From positions 1,116,001 through 1,180,000 of the forward strand of contig NC_013235.1 in the NCBI RefSeq assembly GCF_000024365.1: a stretch of 64,000 bases of DNA, read 5' to 3'. Both the position numbers and the translations under genes were made by a program. The notes under the pieces were generated by a model. It was not told the DNA's origin. It ran no database searches and saw nothing but the letters and a program-made list of their open reading frames with translations. The DNA comes from Nakamurella multipartita DSM 44233. GTDB taxonomy: Bacteria; Actinomycetota; Actinomycetes; Mycobacteriales; Nakamurellaceae. Shown piece after piece: positions 54,269 to 63,600 of this stretch (positions within the stretch are counted from its first letter, which is position 1; each line of letters opens with the position of its first letter).

Positions 54269-55834
54269 TCAGTTCGCGACCTGCTTGTGCTGGGCGATGC
54301 GGAAGACGACGAACTCGGCCGGCTTGACCGGCGCGATGCCCACCTCGACGATCAGCAGGCCCTGGTCGATCGATTCCGGCGGGTTGTTCTCGGCGTCGCA
54401 CTTGACGTAGAAGGCCTGGTCGACGGACTGGCCGAACAGGGCACCGGCGCTCCACAACCCGCGCAGGAACGCATTGAGGGTGCGCTTGATGCCCTCCCAC
54501 AGGGACACGTCGTTGGGCTCGAATACCGCCCACTGGGTGCCGTCGGCGATGGTCTTCTCGACCATGTTGAACAGCCGGCGGACGTTGATGTAGCGCCAGT
54601 CCGAGTCGCTGGCCAGGGTCCGCGCCCCCCAGATGCGGATGCCGCGGGTGCCGAACGGGCGGATGCAGTTGATGCCGATCGGGTTGAGCACGGCCTGCTC
54701 GTTCTGGGTGACGCCGTAGGCGACATCCAGGCAGCCGCGGATGGTGTCGTTCGCCGGCGCCTTCCACACCCCGCGGGTCTCGTCGGTGCGGGCCCACACG
54801 CCGGCGATGTGCCCGCTGGGCGGGATGAACACCTCGGCGTCGCCGTTGACCCCGATCGGGTTCTCCACCTTGATCCACGGGTAGTACAGCGCCGCGTAGG
54901 GGGAGTCGTACATGGCGACGTCGCTGCGCCAGTCGCGGATCTGCTGCGGCGTCATGCCGGGCGGCGCGTCCAGCACGGCCATCCGGTTGCCGTTCTGCTC
55001 GCAGTGGCTGATCAGCGCCGTCTGCACGGCCTTCCACAGGTTCAGATCGACGGTGCCGTCGTCCTTGGTCGCCGCGGTGATCAGGTCGGGCACCACGACG
55101 ATCGTCACGTCGTCGGCCACGGCCAGCCCGTTGATGCCCTGGCGGCTGGACTCGGAGCCGGCGAACCGTCGCCCGGTCACCGGAACCGCCGACGGGGCCG
55201 CCTTTTCCAGCGGGTACAGGCCCGGTTTGAGCAGCTCGAGCTGACCGGACAGGTCGGTCTTGGACTCCAGCAGCACCTCCACCTTGATCTTGGTCGAGGT
55301 GTCGTTGACCACGGTCGCGACGTTGCGCTTGCCGCTGCCCAGGGTCAGGTCGGGGAAGGATTCGACGACCTCCAGCCCCTGCAGGACGTCCAGGGTGAAC
55401 GGGCTGGGGCCGTCCTCGTCGGTGTCCTGGGTGGTCACGCGGAGGGTGAGATCGGCGTCCGGCTCGAGACTCTCGACGGCCAGTGGCAGTCCGAGGGCGC
55501 GGTCCGCGGCGGGCAGCTCCCGGCGGGAGGGCTCGCCCGACGGTGCGGTGTTGGGCACCCGGACGATGTAGGCCAGCGCCCCGCCATTGGCGAAGTAGCC
55601 GTACACCGACAGCGGCAGCACGGCCCCGGGGGTGAACCCGCCGTAGCTGGCCTCGAATTGCGACCAGCTGGTGACCAGGCGGGGGGCCAGCCCCTCCGGA
55701 TCGCCCGGGTCGTCGGTCGGGAAGCGCTCGGTGAAGCCGACGAAGGCGGTCACCGCCGTCGGGGCGGCGGCCAGCACCTTTTGGGTCGACGCCACTTCTT
55801 CGACGTACACACCGGGCGCGGCGTAGGTGGGCAT
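54269..55834 (-). CDS. Contractile tail sheath protein
   Basis: The 521-residue sheath subunit opens with the universal APGVYVEEV (residues 6-14) and closes with the conserved sheath core: GIRIWGARTLASDSDWRYIN, ADGTQWAVFEPND, LWEGIKRTLNAFLRGLW and SIDQGLLIVEVGIAPVKPAEFVVFRI. It drives contraction. Only one sheath gene is present, whereas Afp has three. ACAGGAG precedes ATG 55834. Confidence 0.96.
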   Translation of the reverse strand: MPTYAAPGVYVEEVASTQKVLAAAPTAVTAFVGFTERFPTDDPGDPEGLAPRLVTSWSQFEASYGGFTPGAVLPLSVYGYFANGGALAYIVRVPNTAPSGEPSRRELPAADRALGLPLAVESLEPDADLTLRVTTQDTDEDGPSPFTLDVLQGLEVVESFPDLTLGSGKRNVATVVNDTSTKIKVEVLLESKTDLSGQLELLKPGLYPLEKAAPSAVPVTGRRFAGSESSRQGINGLAVADDVTIVVVPDLITAATKDDGTVDLNLWKAVQTALISHCEQNGNRMAVLDAPPGMTPQQIRDWRSDVAMYDSPYAALYYPWIKVENPIGVNGDAEVFIPPSGHIAGVWARTDETRGVWKAPANDTIRGCLDVAYGVTQNEQAVLNPIGINCIRPFGTRGIRIWGARTLASDSDWRYINVRRLFNMVEKTIADGTQWAVFEPNDVSLWEGIKRTLNAFLRGLWSAGALFGQSVDQAFYVKCDAENNPPESIDQGLLIVEVGIAPVKPAEFVVFRIAQHKQVAN

Positions 55835-55919
55835 CTGGGCTCCTGTCGGGGTCGGACGGGCGGGTGAGGGATGGTCGGGGGACTACGGCGGATTTGCGGC
55901 CGGCGCGCGGAGGGTCATG

Positions 55920-56309
55920 TCAGGCCGCCGTGGTCCGGACGGCACCGGGCATGGTGATGGCGATGACGCCGGCGAAGGCGCAGAAGCACTGCGCGCCGGC
56001 GACCACCACCGGCGCACCCCCCGCGGTCATCTGCGGGGCCAGCGGCGTCCACGGTGCGGTCACGACCGGGACGCACGGCATCGGGGTGAGCACGCCCAGC
56101 GCCGCCGCGGTGGCCGCGGCGACGGTGGGGTTGGCCAGCGACTGGCACAGCCCGAACGGCGGGATGTTGGCGCCGGGGACGATGTCGGTGATGTTGGCGA
56201 CCGGCCGGCCCTCCACCGTCGGCCGGGGCGCCACCACGTTCAGCGTGGACGGGGCCAGCCCGAACGAGCAGGTGATCATCGCCCCGGAGACCGCGCACGG
56301 CTTACCCAT
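55920..56309 (-). CDS. PAAR-like (DUF4280) spike tip protein
   Basis: The 129-residue protein starts MGKPCAVSGAMITCSFGLAP and has the DUF4280 pattern, including MPCVPVV, TAGGAPVVV and AQCFCAFAGVI. PAAR and PAAR-like proteins cap the VgrG spike with a sharp, often metal-binding point; several Cys residues could supply ligands. It lies 9 bases after the lipoprotein gene and 85 before the sheath gene. Confidence 0.9.
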   Translation of the reverse strand: MGKPCAVSGAMITCSFGLAPSTLNVVAPRPTVEGRPVANITDIVPGANIPPFGLCQSLANPTVAAATAAALGVLTPMPCVPVVTAPWTPLAPQMTAGGAPVVVAGAQCFCAFAGVIAITMPGAVRTTAA

Positions 56310-56318
56310 TACGCGCGC

Positions 56319-56909
56319 TCACTGCTTGGACGCCTTGGCCGAGCTGGTCAGCTCGGCGCCGGTGGTGGTGATGAAGCAGACGATGGAGCGGTCGTCGTTC
56401 TGCTCCCAGCCCCGGGCCGACGGCACCAGATAGGTGAAGAACAGCGACGAGTCCAGATAGCTGATGCCGACGTACTGCTCGAACTGCTGGGCGCAGTTGG
56501 CGTCGGCGTAGGACTTCAGGTCGGCATCACCGGGAAAGGCGTCGCCGGTGACGCCGGTCGGCGGCTGGTAGTCGACGATGGCGTACGACTCCTGCTGGTG
56601 CGGGGTGTCGCAGGGAATCGAGCCCAGGGTGGCGATCTCGGCCTGCACCTCCTGCTGCGCGGTGAAGCACTGGCCGGGTTGCACGTCCAGCACGGAGATC
56701 TCGACCGGCTTGGGGGCGTCGGCGTCGCTGCCGGAGAACCAGCTGCAGCCGGTCAGGCAGACCGCGGTCGTGCCCGCCCCGATGGCGTACCCGATTGCGG
56801 AGCCGACCCGGCGCACGGTGCGGCGGTGCAGTGCGAGCGCCACCGCGTTCACCCCCGTCGGCCGACCGTCGGACACCCTGCCCGGCGGCAGCGTGCCCGA
56901 TGAGCCCAC
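56319..56909 (-). CDS. Septum-formation-family lipoprotein at the head of the right eCIS operon
   Basis: The frame encodes up to 196 residues. A hydrophobic stretch ends in lipobox LTGC (Cys55), and a domain with four spaced cysteines (81, 100, 139, 178) follows, including PGQCF, IPCDTPHQQE and DRSIVCFI. This is the pattern of the actinobacterial septum-formation (Septum_form) family. The likely true start is one of the internal GTG codons (56876 or 56852), since GTG 56909 has no ribosome site. The mature protein should sit on the outer face of the membrane. It is the first gene behind palindrome copy 3 and is co-oriented with all the structural genes, linking the particle to the cell envelope. 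Confidence 0.75.
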   Translation of the reverse strand: MGSSGTLPPGRVSDGRPTGVNAVALALHRRTVRRVGSAIGYAIGAGTTAVCLTGCSWFSGSDADAPKPVEISVLDVQPGQCFTAQQEVQAEIATLGSIPCDTPHQQESYAIVDYQPPTGVTGDAFPGDADLKSYADANCAQQFEQYVGISYLDSSLFFTYLVPSARGWEQNDDRSIVCFITTTGAELTSSAKASKQ

Positions 56910-56929
56910 CAGTCGGGGCGCTGACCAGG

Positions 56930-56948
56930 CATCGGGCGAACGCCCTAT
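56930..56948. promoter_or_regulatory. 19-bp palindromic site, copy 3 (before the right eCIS operon)
   Basis: Read on the minus strand it is ATAGGGCG-TT-CGCCCGATG, identical to copies 1 and 2 except for the central two bases. It lies in the 49-base gap between the LuxR gene stop and the lipoprotein start, just upstream of the whole structural operon. Its minus-strand upstream flank GATCGGAGCGA resembles that of copy 1. Confidence 0.75.
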
Positions 56949-56958
56949 TTCGCTCCGA

Positions 56959-59796
56959 TCAGCCCACCGGGGTCTGCAGCAACCCGGTCCGGTAGGCCAG
57001 GGCGACGGCCTCGGCCCGGCCCCGGACCTCGAGCTTGCGGTAGATGCTCACGCTGTGGTGCATCACGGTTTTCGTGGACAGGAAGAAGTCGGTGGCGATC
57101 TGGGCGTTGGTCCGCCCGCTGGCGATCGCGGCCAGGATCTCCAGTTCGCGGGCGGTCAGCTCGTGCAGCCGGTCGCGGGTCGCCGCTCCGGCCGCCGCCG
57201 GGGCTGCGGCCAGGGCGGGGGTGGCCCGCGGCGGTTCGGGCACCGCAGCCGGGAGCGCGGCCGGGGATTCGGACTGGGATCCGGACTGGGATCCGGACGG
57301 GGGTGCGGCGTCGATCGGCGGCGGGGCCGGGGCCGCCGGCAGGGCGGCGACCTCGACCGCGATGCCCATCGCCCAGCCGCGCAGCCAACTCCACGCCGGG
57401 GTGTCGCAACCGACGTCGGGGCCGGGGCTGACGCCCGGTTCGCTACCCGCGGCGGCCAGCCGGTAGTCGTGCAGCAGGGTGGCCGGCAGCAGCCGCTCCA
57501 GCAGGCCCAGGTGGTCGGTGACGGCGTCGTGCGCGATGGCGATGTCGGCGTGCCGGCCCAGCCGGCAGGCCAGGAACGAGACCGCCCAGGCCGCGCCGAT
57601 CTCGCCCAGCCGGTCGTCGCTGCGGCGGGCCTCGGCGATCGCCTCGACCAGGTAGCGGGCCGCCTCCTGGGGCCGGTCCAGCTCGATCATGATGGCGCCC
57701 AAGCAATTCAGCGACACCGCGTAGGAGCGGGTGTCCCCGCCGCGGCGCAGCCCGTCCAGGCTTTGCGTCATCGACTCGCGCGCGGCCGTCCAGTCCCGCC
57801 GGGCCATCAGGTTCATCCCGGTCAGCGCGACGGCCCGGGCGGCCACCCGGAACAGCCCGTTGTCGGTGGCCGCCATGGCCGCCATCTCGGCCCAGCGCAG
57901 AGCGAGCTGGTCCTCCCGCTGTCCGACCGAGGTCCACCGCCAGAGCGCCCGGTGCAACAGGAAGACACACGTCCAGTACGGATCGCGCTGGTCCTCCGCG
58001 GCCCGCAGGCCGTCGGCGATCATGTCGCCGCACTCACCTGGTTGGCCGACCGCGAGCAGGCTCAGGATCAGGTTGTCGGTCCAGTTCAACCACTCGAACG
58101 TGCCGGCCGCCTCGATCGCGGCCGGCCGGACCCGGCGCATCGAGCGCAGGTGGGCGTTGATTTGGACGGGATCGCCGTCGCCGATGGCCAGCCGGCTCCA
58201 CCAGGCCAGGGCCAGGGTGCGCGCCCGGTCCAGGGCCGCCCGGCCGGGCGCCGGCCGGGGGTGGTCGCCGGCCTGGGGGTCGGCCTGGAAGTCGGCCTGG
58301 AAGTCGGCCTGGGAGTCGGCACCGCCGGTCGATGAATGCGCGGCCGGGCCGGCGGGGAAGTCGGGCTCGGGCTCGGTCGCGTCCAGGAAGACCCGGCACC
58401 AGCGCATGCCCTCGGTGGTCGAGCCGCGCAGGCACCAGTACCGGCCCAGCCGGACGGCCAGCTCCAAGCCGATCAGGCCCATCCCTTCGGCGGCGCACTG
58501 GGCCAGGCACTGCCGGATGATCGGCATCTCCTGGTCCAGGCGGTCCAGCCAGAGTTGTTCGTCGGTCGAGGCCAGCCCGCGCTCGCCCTGCGCGACCAGG
58601 TCCCGGCACCAGCGCAGCAGCCGGGTCTGCACCTCGGGACCCTCGCCGGAGGCGGCCAGCAGCTCCCCGGCGAACGCCCGGGCGACGTCGGACATGACGA
58701 AGCGGACCCGCTCGGGGTCGCCCGCGGCGTCCACCGGCTCGACCAGGTGCAGGTCGACCATCTCGGCAATGCCGTCGAGCACGTCGTCGGAGTCGCCGCC
58801 GTGGAAGACCGGGTCGGCGCCGGGGCGGCGGTCCGGGGTGGTCGAGCCGCCGGCGGCCTCGGCGGCGTCCAGGCTGAACGAGCCGGGGAAGATGCCCAGC
58901 CGGCGGAACAGGACCTGGTCGGTGGGCGTGAGCAGCTGATGGCTCCAGGCCAGCGAGGCCCGCATCGACAGCTGACGCTTGGGCAGGTCGGCCGGCCCCT
59001 TGGCCAGCAGGGTGAGCATCCGGCGGTGATCAGGCGAATGGACCTGGGCCAGCAGCGCGGCCGGTGACATCATCCGGGTGCGGGCGGCGGCCAGCTCGAT
59101 GGCCAGGGGCAGCCCGTCCAGGGCCCGGCACAGGGCGGTGACGGCCGGACGCTGGTCGTCCATCCAGGTGGTGTCGGCCCCGACCGCGCGGGACCGGGTC
59201 AGGAACAACTCGACGGCGGCCCCGTCGGGGCCGGTGGGCAGTCCGATCAGGTGCAGCACCCGTTCATTGCTCAGGCCCAGCCGGCTGCGGCTGGTGACCA
59301 CGATCGTCATGGCCGGAACGGTGGTCCGGATCTCGGCGATCAGGTCGCTGATCTGCCCGACCTGCTCGACCGAGTCCAGGATCAGCAGGCCGGGCTCACC
59401 CGGCGGCGCCGACGGCGCGGTCGCGGGGCAGGCCTCGCGCAGGGTGCCGGTGGCCGCGTCGAAGCGGCTGAGCAGCAAGGGTGCGCAGACCCGCCGGATG
59501 GCCAGGGTGGCCCCGGTCCGGTCCAGGTCGGCCAGCGGGACGAACACCACCGGTCGGTCCTGCCGCTGGGCGACCTCCAGGACCAGCCGGGTCTTGCCGA
59601 CCCCGCCCTCGCCGGTGATGGTGACCAGGCCCGGCAGGTCGACCATGGCCCGCAGCCGGGCGATCTGGAGTTCGCGGCCGATCAGGGCGGTGTCGGGAAT
59701 CGGCAGGGGTGATCCGGACGGTCCGTGCGGGTCGGTACTGCGGGGCGGTCCGGCCTCCACAGTGGTTGCTCCGTCTGCTCGGCCAACCTTGCTCAT
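56959..59796 (-). CDS. Large ATPase-LuxR transcriptional regulator (probable eCIS regulator)
   Basis: The 945-residue protein has an NB-ARC/STAND-type ATPase domain near the N-terminus (Walker A GEGGVGKT, 62-69; LLILDSVEQ as Walker B; GLPLAIELAAAR) and a long helical TPR-like middle. Short in-frame repeats (QADFQADFQAD, from a 12-bp DNA repeat, and SGSQSGSQSES) interrupt it. A LuxR helix-turn-helix ends the chain at about 880-935 (LTARELEILAAIASGRTNAQ, then STKTVMHHSVSIYRKL). ATG 59796 fits the start of similarity; the open frame runs 41 codons further. Its stop lies just upstream of the structural operon. It is the best candidate to bind the 19-bp palindromes, as LuxR-type domains bind such sites. 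Confidence 0.88.
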   Translation of the reverse strand: MSKVGRADGATTVEAGPPRSTDPHGPSGSPLPIPDTALIGRELQIARLRAMVDLPGLVTITGEGGVGKTRLVLEVAQRQDRPVVFVPLADLDRTGATLAIRRVCAPLLLSRFDAATGTLREACPATAPSAPPGEPGLLILDSVEQVGQISDLIAEIRTTVPAMTIVVTSRSRLGLSNERVLHLIGLPTGPDGAAVELFLTRSRAVGADTTWMDDQRPAVTALCRALDGLPLAIELAAARTRMMSPAALLAQVHSPDHRRMLTLLAKGPADLPKRQLSMRASLAWSHQLLTPTDQVLFRRLGIFPGSFSLDAAEAAGGSTTPDRRPGADPVFHGGDSDDVLDGIAEMVDLHLVEPVDAAGDPERVRFVMSDVARAFAGELLAASGEGPEVQTRLLRWCRDLVAQGERGLASTDEQLWLDRLDQEMPIIRQCLAQCAAEGMGLIGLELAVRLGRYWCLRGSTTEGMRWCRVFLDATEPEPDFPAGPAAHSSTGGADSQADFQADFQADPQAGDHPRPAPGRAALDRARTLALAWWSRLAIGDGDPVQINAHLRSMRRVRPAAIEAAGTFEWLNWTDNLILSLLAVGQPGECGDMIADGLRAAEDQRDPYWTCVFLLHRALWRWTSVGQREDQLALRWAEMAAMAATDNGLFRVAARAVALTGMNLMARRDWTAARESMTQSLDGLRRGGDTRSYAVSLNCLGAIMIELDRPQEAARYLVEAIAEARRSDDRLGEIGAAWAVSFLACRLGRHADIAIAHDAVTDHLGLLERLLPATLLHDYRLAAAGSEPGVSPGPDVGCDTPAWSWLRGWAMGIAVEVAALPAAPAPPPIDAAPPSGSQSGSQSESPAALPAAVPEPPRATPALAAAPAAAGAATRDRLHELTARELEILAAIASGRTNAQIATDFFLSTKTVMHHSVSIYRKLEVRGRAEAVALAYRTGLLQTPVG

Positions 59797-60349
59797 GCAT
59801 CCGCCGCCCTGTTCCGGGGTCGGAGTTCTGGACTCTTCCTGCTCCGACCGTAGGGAGATTACGAGGCGAATGTCGACAGCACAACAAATGAGTGACGAAC
59901 GGGCGGCAACGCTGCGCATTTGGGGGTTGAGCCGCGTGAACGACGGTTCGCAACGACGACGATGACTCCCGTCTGCGATCCCGTCTGCGCTGGTCGGGTG
60001 AGGTTCACCCGGTCGCCGTGGGAGCGATTGACGTCTGGTCGACCCGGTTTGTCGGATTGGTCCGACCGTGCGGCCGCCCGGGGTCGATCCTCCGGACGGC
60101 CGTGTTCGGTTCGGGAGGTGAGGGGAGTCGAGCAGGGGACGAGCGGCCCGGCCGCGGCCGAGCCGGCCGGACGCGGCCGGGTCGAATCGGCGCCGGATGC
60201 TTGACGGATGCCGGTCCTGGGGCCAGGCTAGTCATCGACGTCGGCCATATAGCGGGTCGCGTCCTTCGGACTCCACGTCCGCCGGCTCGAAGGTTCGGTG
60301 CTCAAGATTGAGCGCTCCTCGCCGGGACGTGAGGCCAGAAGGAGACGTC
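59797..60349. other. Intergenic region between the LuxR gene and the rpoB promoter
   Basis: There is no credible gene in this 550-base gap. It must hold the minus-strand promoter of the LuxR gene, in the AT-richer part around 59840-59900, but I cannot fix it. A perfect 14-bp palindrome, GCTCAA-GA-TTGAGC (60300-60313), lies 36 bases before the rpoB -35 element. Confidence 0.5.
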
Positions 60350-60378
60350 TGGACAGGCGTGCCTTCTGGTGGTAAGCT
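60350..60378 (+). promoter_or_regulatory. rpoB promoter
   Basis: TGGACA (60350-60355) and TAAGCT (60373-60378) are spaced by 17 bases and resemble the housekeeping sigma consensus. Transcription would start near 60385, giving a leader of about 230 bases before the rpoB TTG. Near its end GTCCT-CGAA-AGGAC (60596-60609) can fold over the ribosome site. Confidence 0.65.
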
Positions 60379-60614
60379 ACTTGTTTGCGCTGCCCTCTTT
60401 GTGCTGCCCGGGATCCAGCCGGTCCTCGTCGCGAGCGAACGCTCGTCCGCGGAACACCGTCTGACCTGGGCTGACACCCGGCGGGTCGGCCATGTCCTGA
60501 CCATCCACGACAACCACGACCAGCACACCACCTTGGTTCCGGCCGCTCGGCGTATGGGCGGAACCGCGCGTCAGCGAGTAATCCACACAGTGTTTGTCCT
60601 CGAAAGGACGAATC

Positions 60615-63600
60615 TTGGCAGTCACCAGCACGTCCAGGTCCACCGCAAGCAGCCCCAACCGGGTCTCCTTCGCCAAGCTCCGCGAACCACTGGAAGTACC
60701 CAATCTCCTCGCTCTGCAGACCGACTCGTTCGCCTGGCTCGTCGGCGGCGCCGACTGGCGTGCCCGCCAGGACGAGCCGACGCCCAGCGGGCTCGACGAG
60801 ATCCTGGAGGAGATCTCCCCGATCGAGGACTTCTCCGGCAACCTGTCGCTGTCCTTCTCCGACCCGCGCTTCGACGAGGTCAAGGCGAACGAGGAGGAGT
60901 GCCGGGACAAGGACATGACCTACTCGGCCCCGCTGTTCGTCACCGCCGAGTTCATGAACGGCGAGACCGGCGAGATCAAGTCGCAGACCGTCTTCATGGG
61001 TGACTTCCCCATGATGACCAGCAAGGGCACGTTCATCATCAACGGCACCGAGCGGGTCGTGGTGTCCCAGCTGGTGCGTTCGCCCGGCGTCTACTTCGAC
61101 AAGTCGCTGGACAAGACCGCGGGTAAGGACGTCTTCAGCTGCAAGGTCATCCCCTCGCGGGGTGCCTGGCTCGAGTTCGACGTGGACAAGCGCGACACCA
61201 TCGGTGTGCGCATCGACCGCAAGCGGCGGCAGCCGGTCTCCGTGCTGCTCAAGGCGCTGGGCTGGGACACCGAGCGGATCCGGGAGCACTTCTCCTGGTC
61301 GCCGGTGCTGCTGGCGACCCTGGAGAAGGACCACATCGCCGGCCAGGACGAGGCGCTGCTGGACATCTACCGCAAGCTGCGTCCGGGCGAGCCGCCGACC
61401 AAGGAGAGCGCGCAGGCCCTGCTGGACAACCTGTTCTTCAAGGACAAGCGCTACGACCTGGCCAAGGTCGGCCGGTACAAGATGAACAAGAAGCTGGGCG
61501 TCAATCAGCCGACCAGCGTGGGCACCCTCACCGAGGACGACCTGCTCTCGATCGTCGAGTACCTGCTGCGCCTGCACCAGGGCGATGCCGAGTGGACCAA
61601 GAACGGTCGGGTCTACCCGGTCGAGACCGACGACATCGACCACTTCGGCAACCGCCGGCTGCGCACCGTGGGTGAGCTGATCCAGAACCAGATCCGGGTC
61701 GGCCTGTCCCGCATGGAGCGCGTCGTCCGGGAGCGGATGACCACTCAGGACGTCGAGGCGATCACGCCGCAGACCCTGATCAACATCCGGCCGGTCGTCG
61801 CCTCCATCAAGGAGTTCTTCGGCACCAGCCAGCTCTCGCAGTTCATGGACCAGACCAACCCGCTCGCGGGCCTGACCCACAAGCGGCGGCTGTCCGCGCT
61901 GGGTCCGGGCGGTCTGTCCCGGGATCGCGCCTCGCTCGAGGTCCGCGACGTGCACCCGTCCCACTACGGCCGGATGTGCCCGATCGAGACCCCGGAAGGC
62001 CCGAACATCGGCCTCATCGGCTCGCTGTCGACCTTCGCCCGGGTGAACCCGTTCGGCTTCATCGAGACGCCGTACCGCAAGGTGATCGACGGCGTCGCGA
62101 CGGATCAGATCGAGTACCTGACCGCCGACGAGGAGGACCGGTTCATCATCGCCCAGGCCAGCGCCAAGCTGGACAACGACGGGCGGTTCACCGAGAACCG
62201 GGTGCTGGTCCGGCGGAAGGGCTCCGGCGAGGTCGACCAGGTCCCGCCGGCCGAGGTCGAGTACATGGACGTCTCGCCGCGGCAGACCGTCTCGGTCGCG
62301 ACCGCGATGATCCCGTTCCTGGAGCACGACGAGGCCAACCGGGCCCTGATGGGCGCCAACATGCAGCGGCAGTCCGTGCCGTTGCTGCGCTCGGAGGCGC
62401 CGCTGGTCGGCACCGGCATGGAGGCCCGCGCGGCCAAGGACGCCGGCGACGTGCTCATCGCCGAGAAGTCGGGTGTGGTCGAAGAGGCCACCGCCGACTA
62501 CATCTCGGTGATGAACGACGACGGCACCCACCGCACCTACCGGCTGAACAAGTTCCGCCGGTCGAACCAGGGCACCAGCTTCAACCAGAAGCCGATCGTG
62601 GATGAAGGGGCGAGGGTCGAAGCCGGCGACGTCATCGCCGACGGGCCGTGCACCGACGGCGGCGAGATGGCGCTGGGCAAGAACCTGCTCGTCGCCTTCA
62701 TGCCGTGGGAGGGCCACAACTACGAGGACGCGATCATCCTGTCCCAGCGCATCGTCCAGGACGATGTGCTGACCTCGATCCACATCGAGGAGCACGAGAT
62801 CGATGCCCGCGACACCAAGCTGGGCCCTGAGGAGATCACCCGGGACATCCCGAACGTCTCCGAGGAGGTGCTGGCCGACCTCGACGAGCGCGGCATCGTC
62901 CGCGTCGGCGCCGAGGTGCAGGACGGCGACATCCTGGTCGGCAAGGTCACGCCCAAGGGCGAGACCGAGCTGACCCCGGAGGAGCGGCTGCTGCGCGCGA
63001 TCTTCGGCGAGAAGGCGCGTGAGGTCCGCGACACCTCGCTGAAGGTGCCGCACGGCGAGACCGGCAAGGTCATCGGCATCCGGGTGTTCAACCGGGACGA
63101 CGACGGCGCCGAGCTGCCCCCGGGCGTCAACGAGCTGGTCCGGGTGTACGTGGCCCAGAAGCGCAAGATCCAGGACGGCGACAAGCTGGCCGGACGCCAC
63201 GGCAACAAGGGCGTCATCGGCAAGATCCTGCCCGTCGAGGACATGCCCTTCCTGCCCGACGGCACCCCGGTCGACATCGTGCTCAACCCGCACGGTGTGC
63301 CTCGACGGATGAACATCGGTCAGATCCTGGAGACCCACCTCGGGTGGGTGGCCTCCCAGGGCTGGCAGGTCGAGGGCGAGCCGGGCTGGGCCAAGAACCT
63401 GTCCGAGCAGACCCGGGAGGCCGGGCCGTGGACCAAGACCGCCACGCCGGTGTTCTCCGGGGCCTCCGAGGACGAGATCATGGGCCTGCTCGGTTCGACG
63501 ACCCCGACCCGGGACGGCGAACGCCTGGTTCACACCGATGGCAAGGCGACCCTGTTCGACGGACGCACCGGCGAGCCGTTCCCGTACCCGGTCGCGGTCG

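Noticed and set aside
59920-60311. Short + strand open frames between the LuxR gene and rpoB
   Set aside because: Arg/Gly-rich composition, no ribosome site and no conserved pattern; treated as intergenic.
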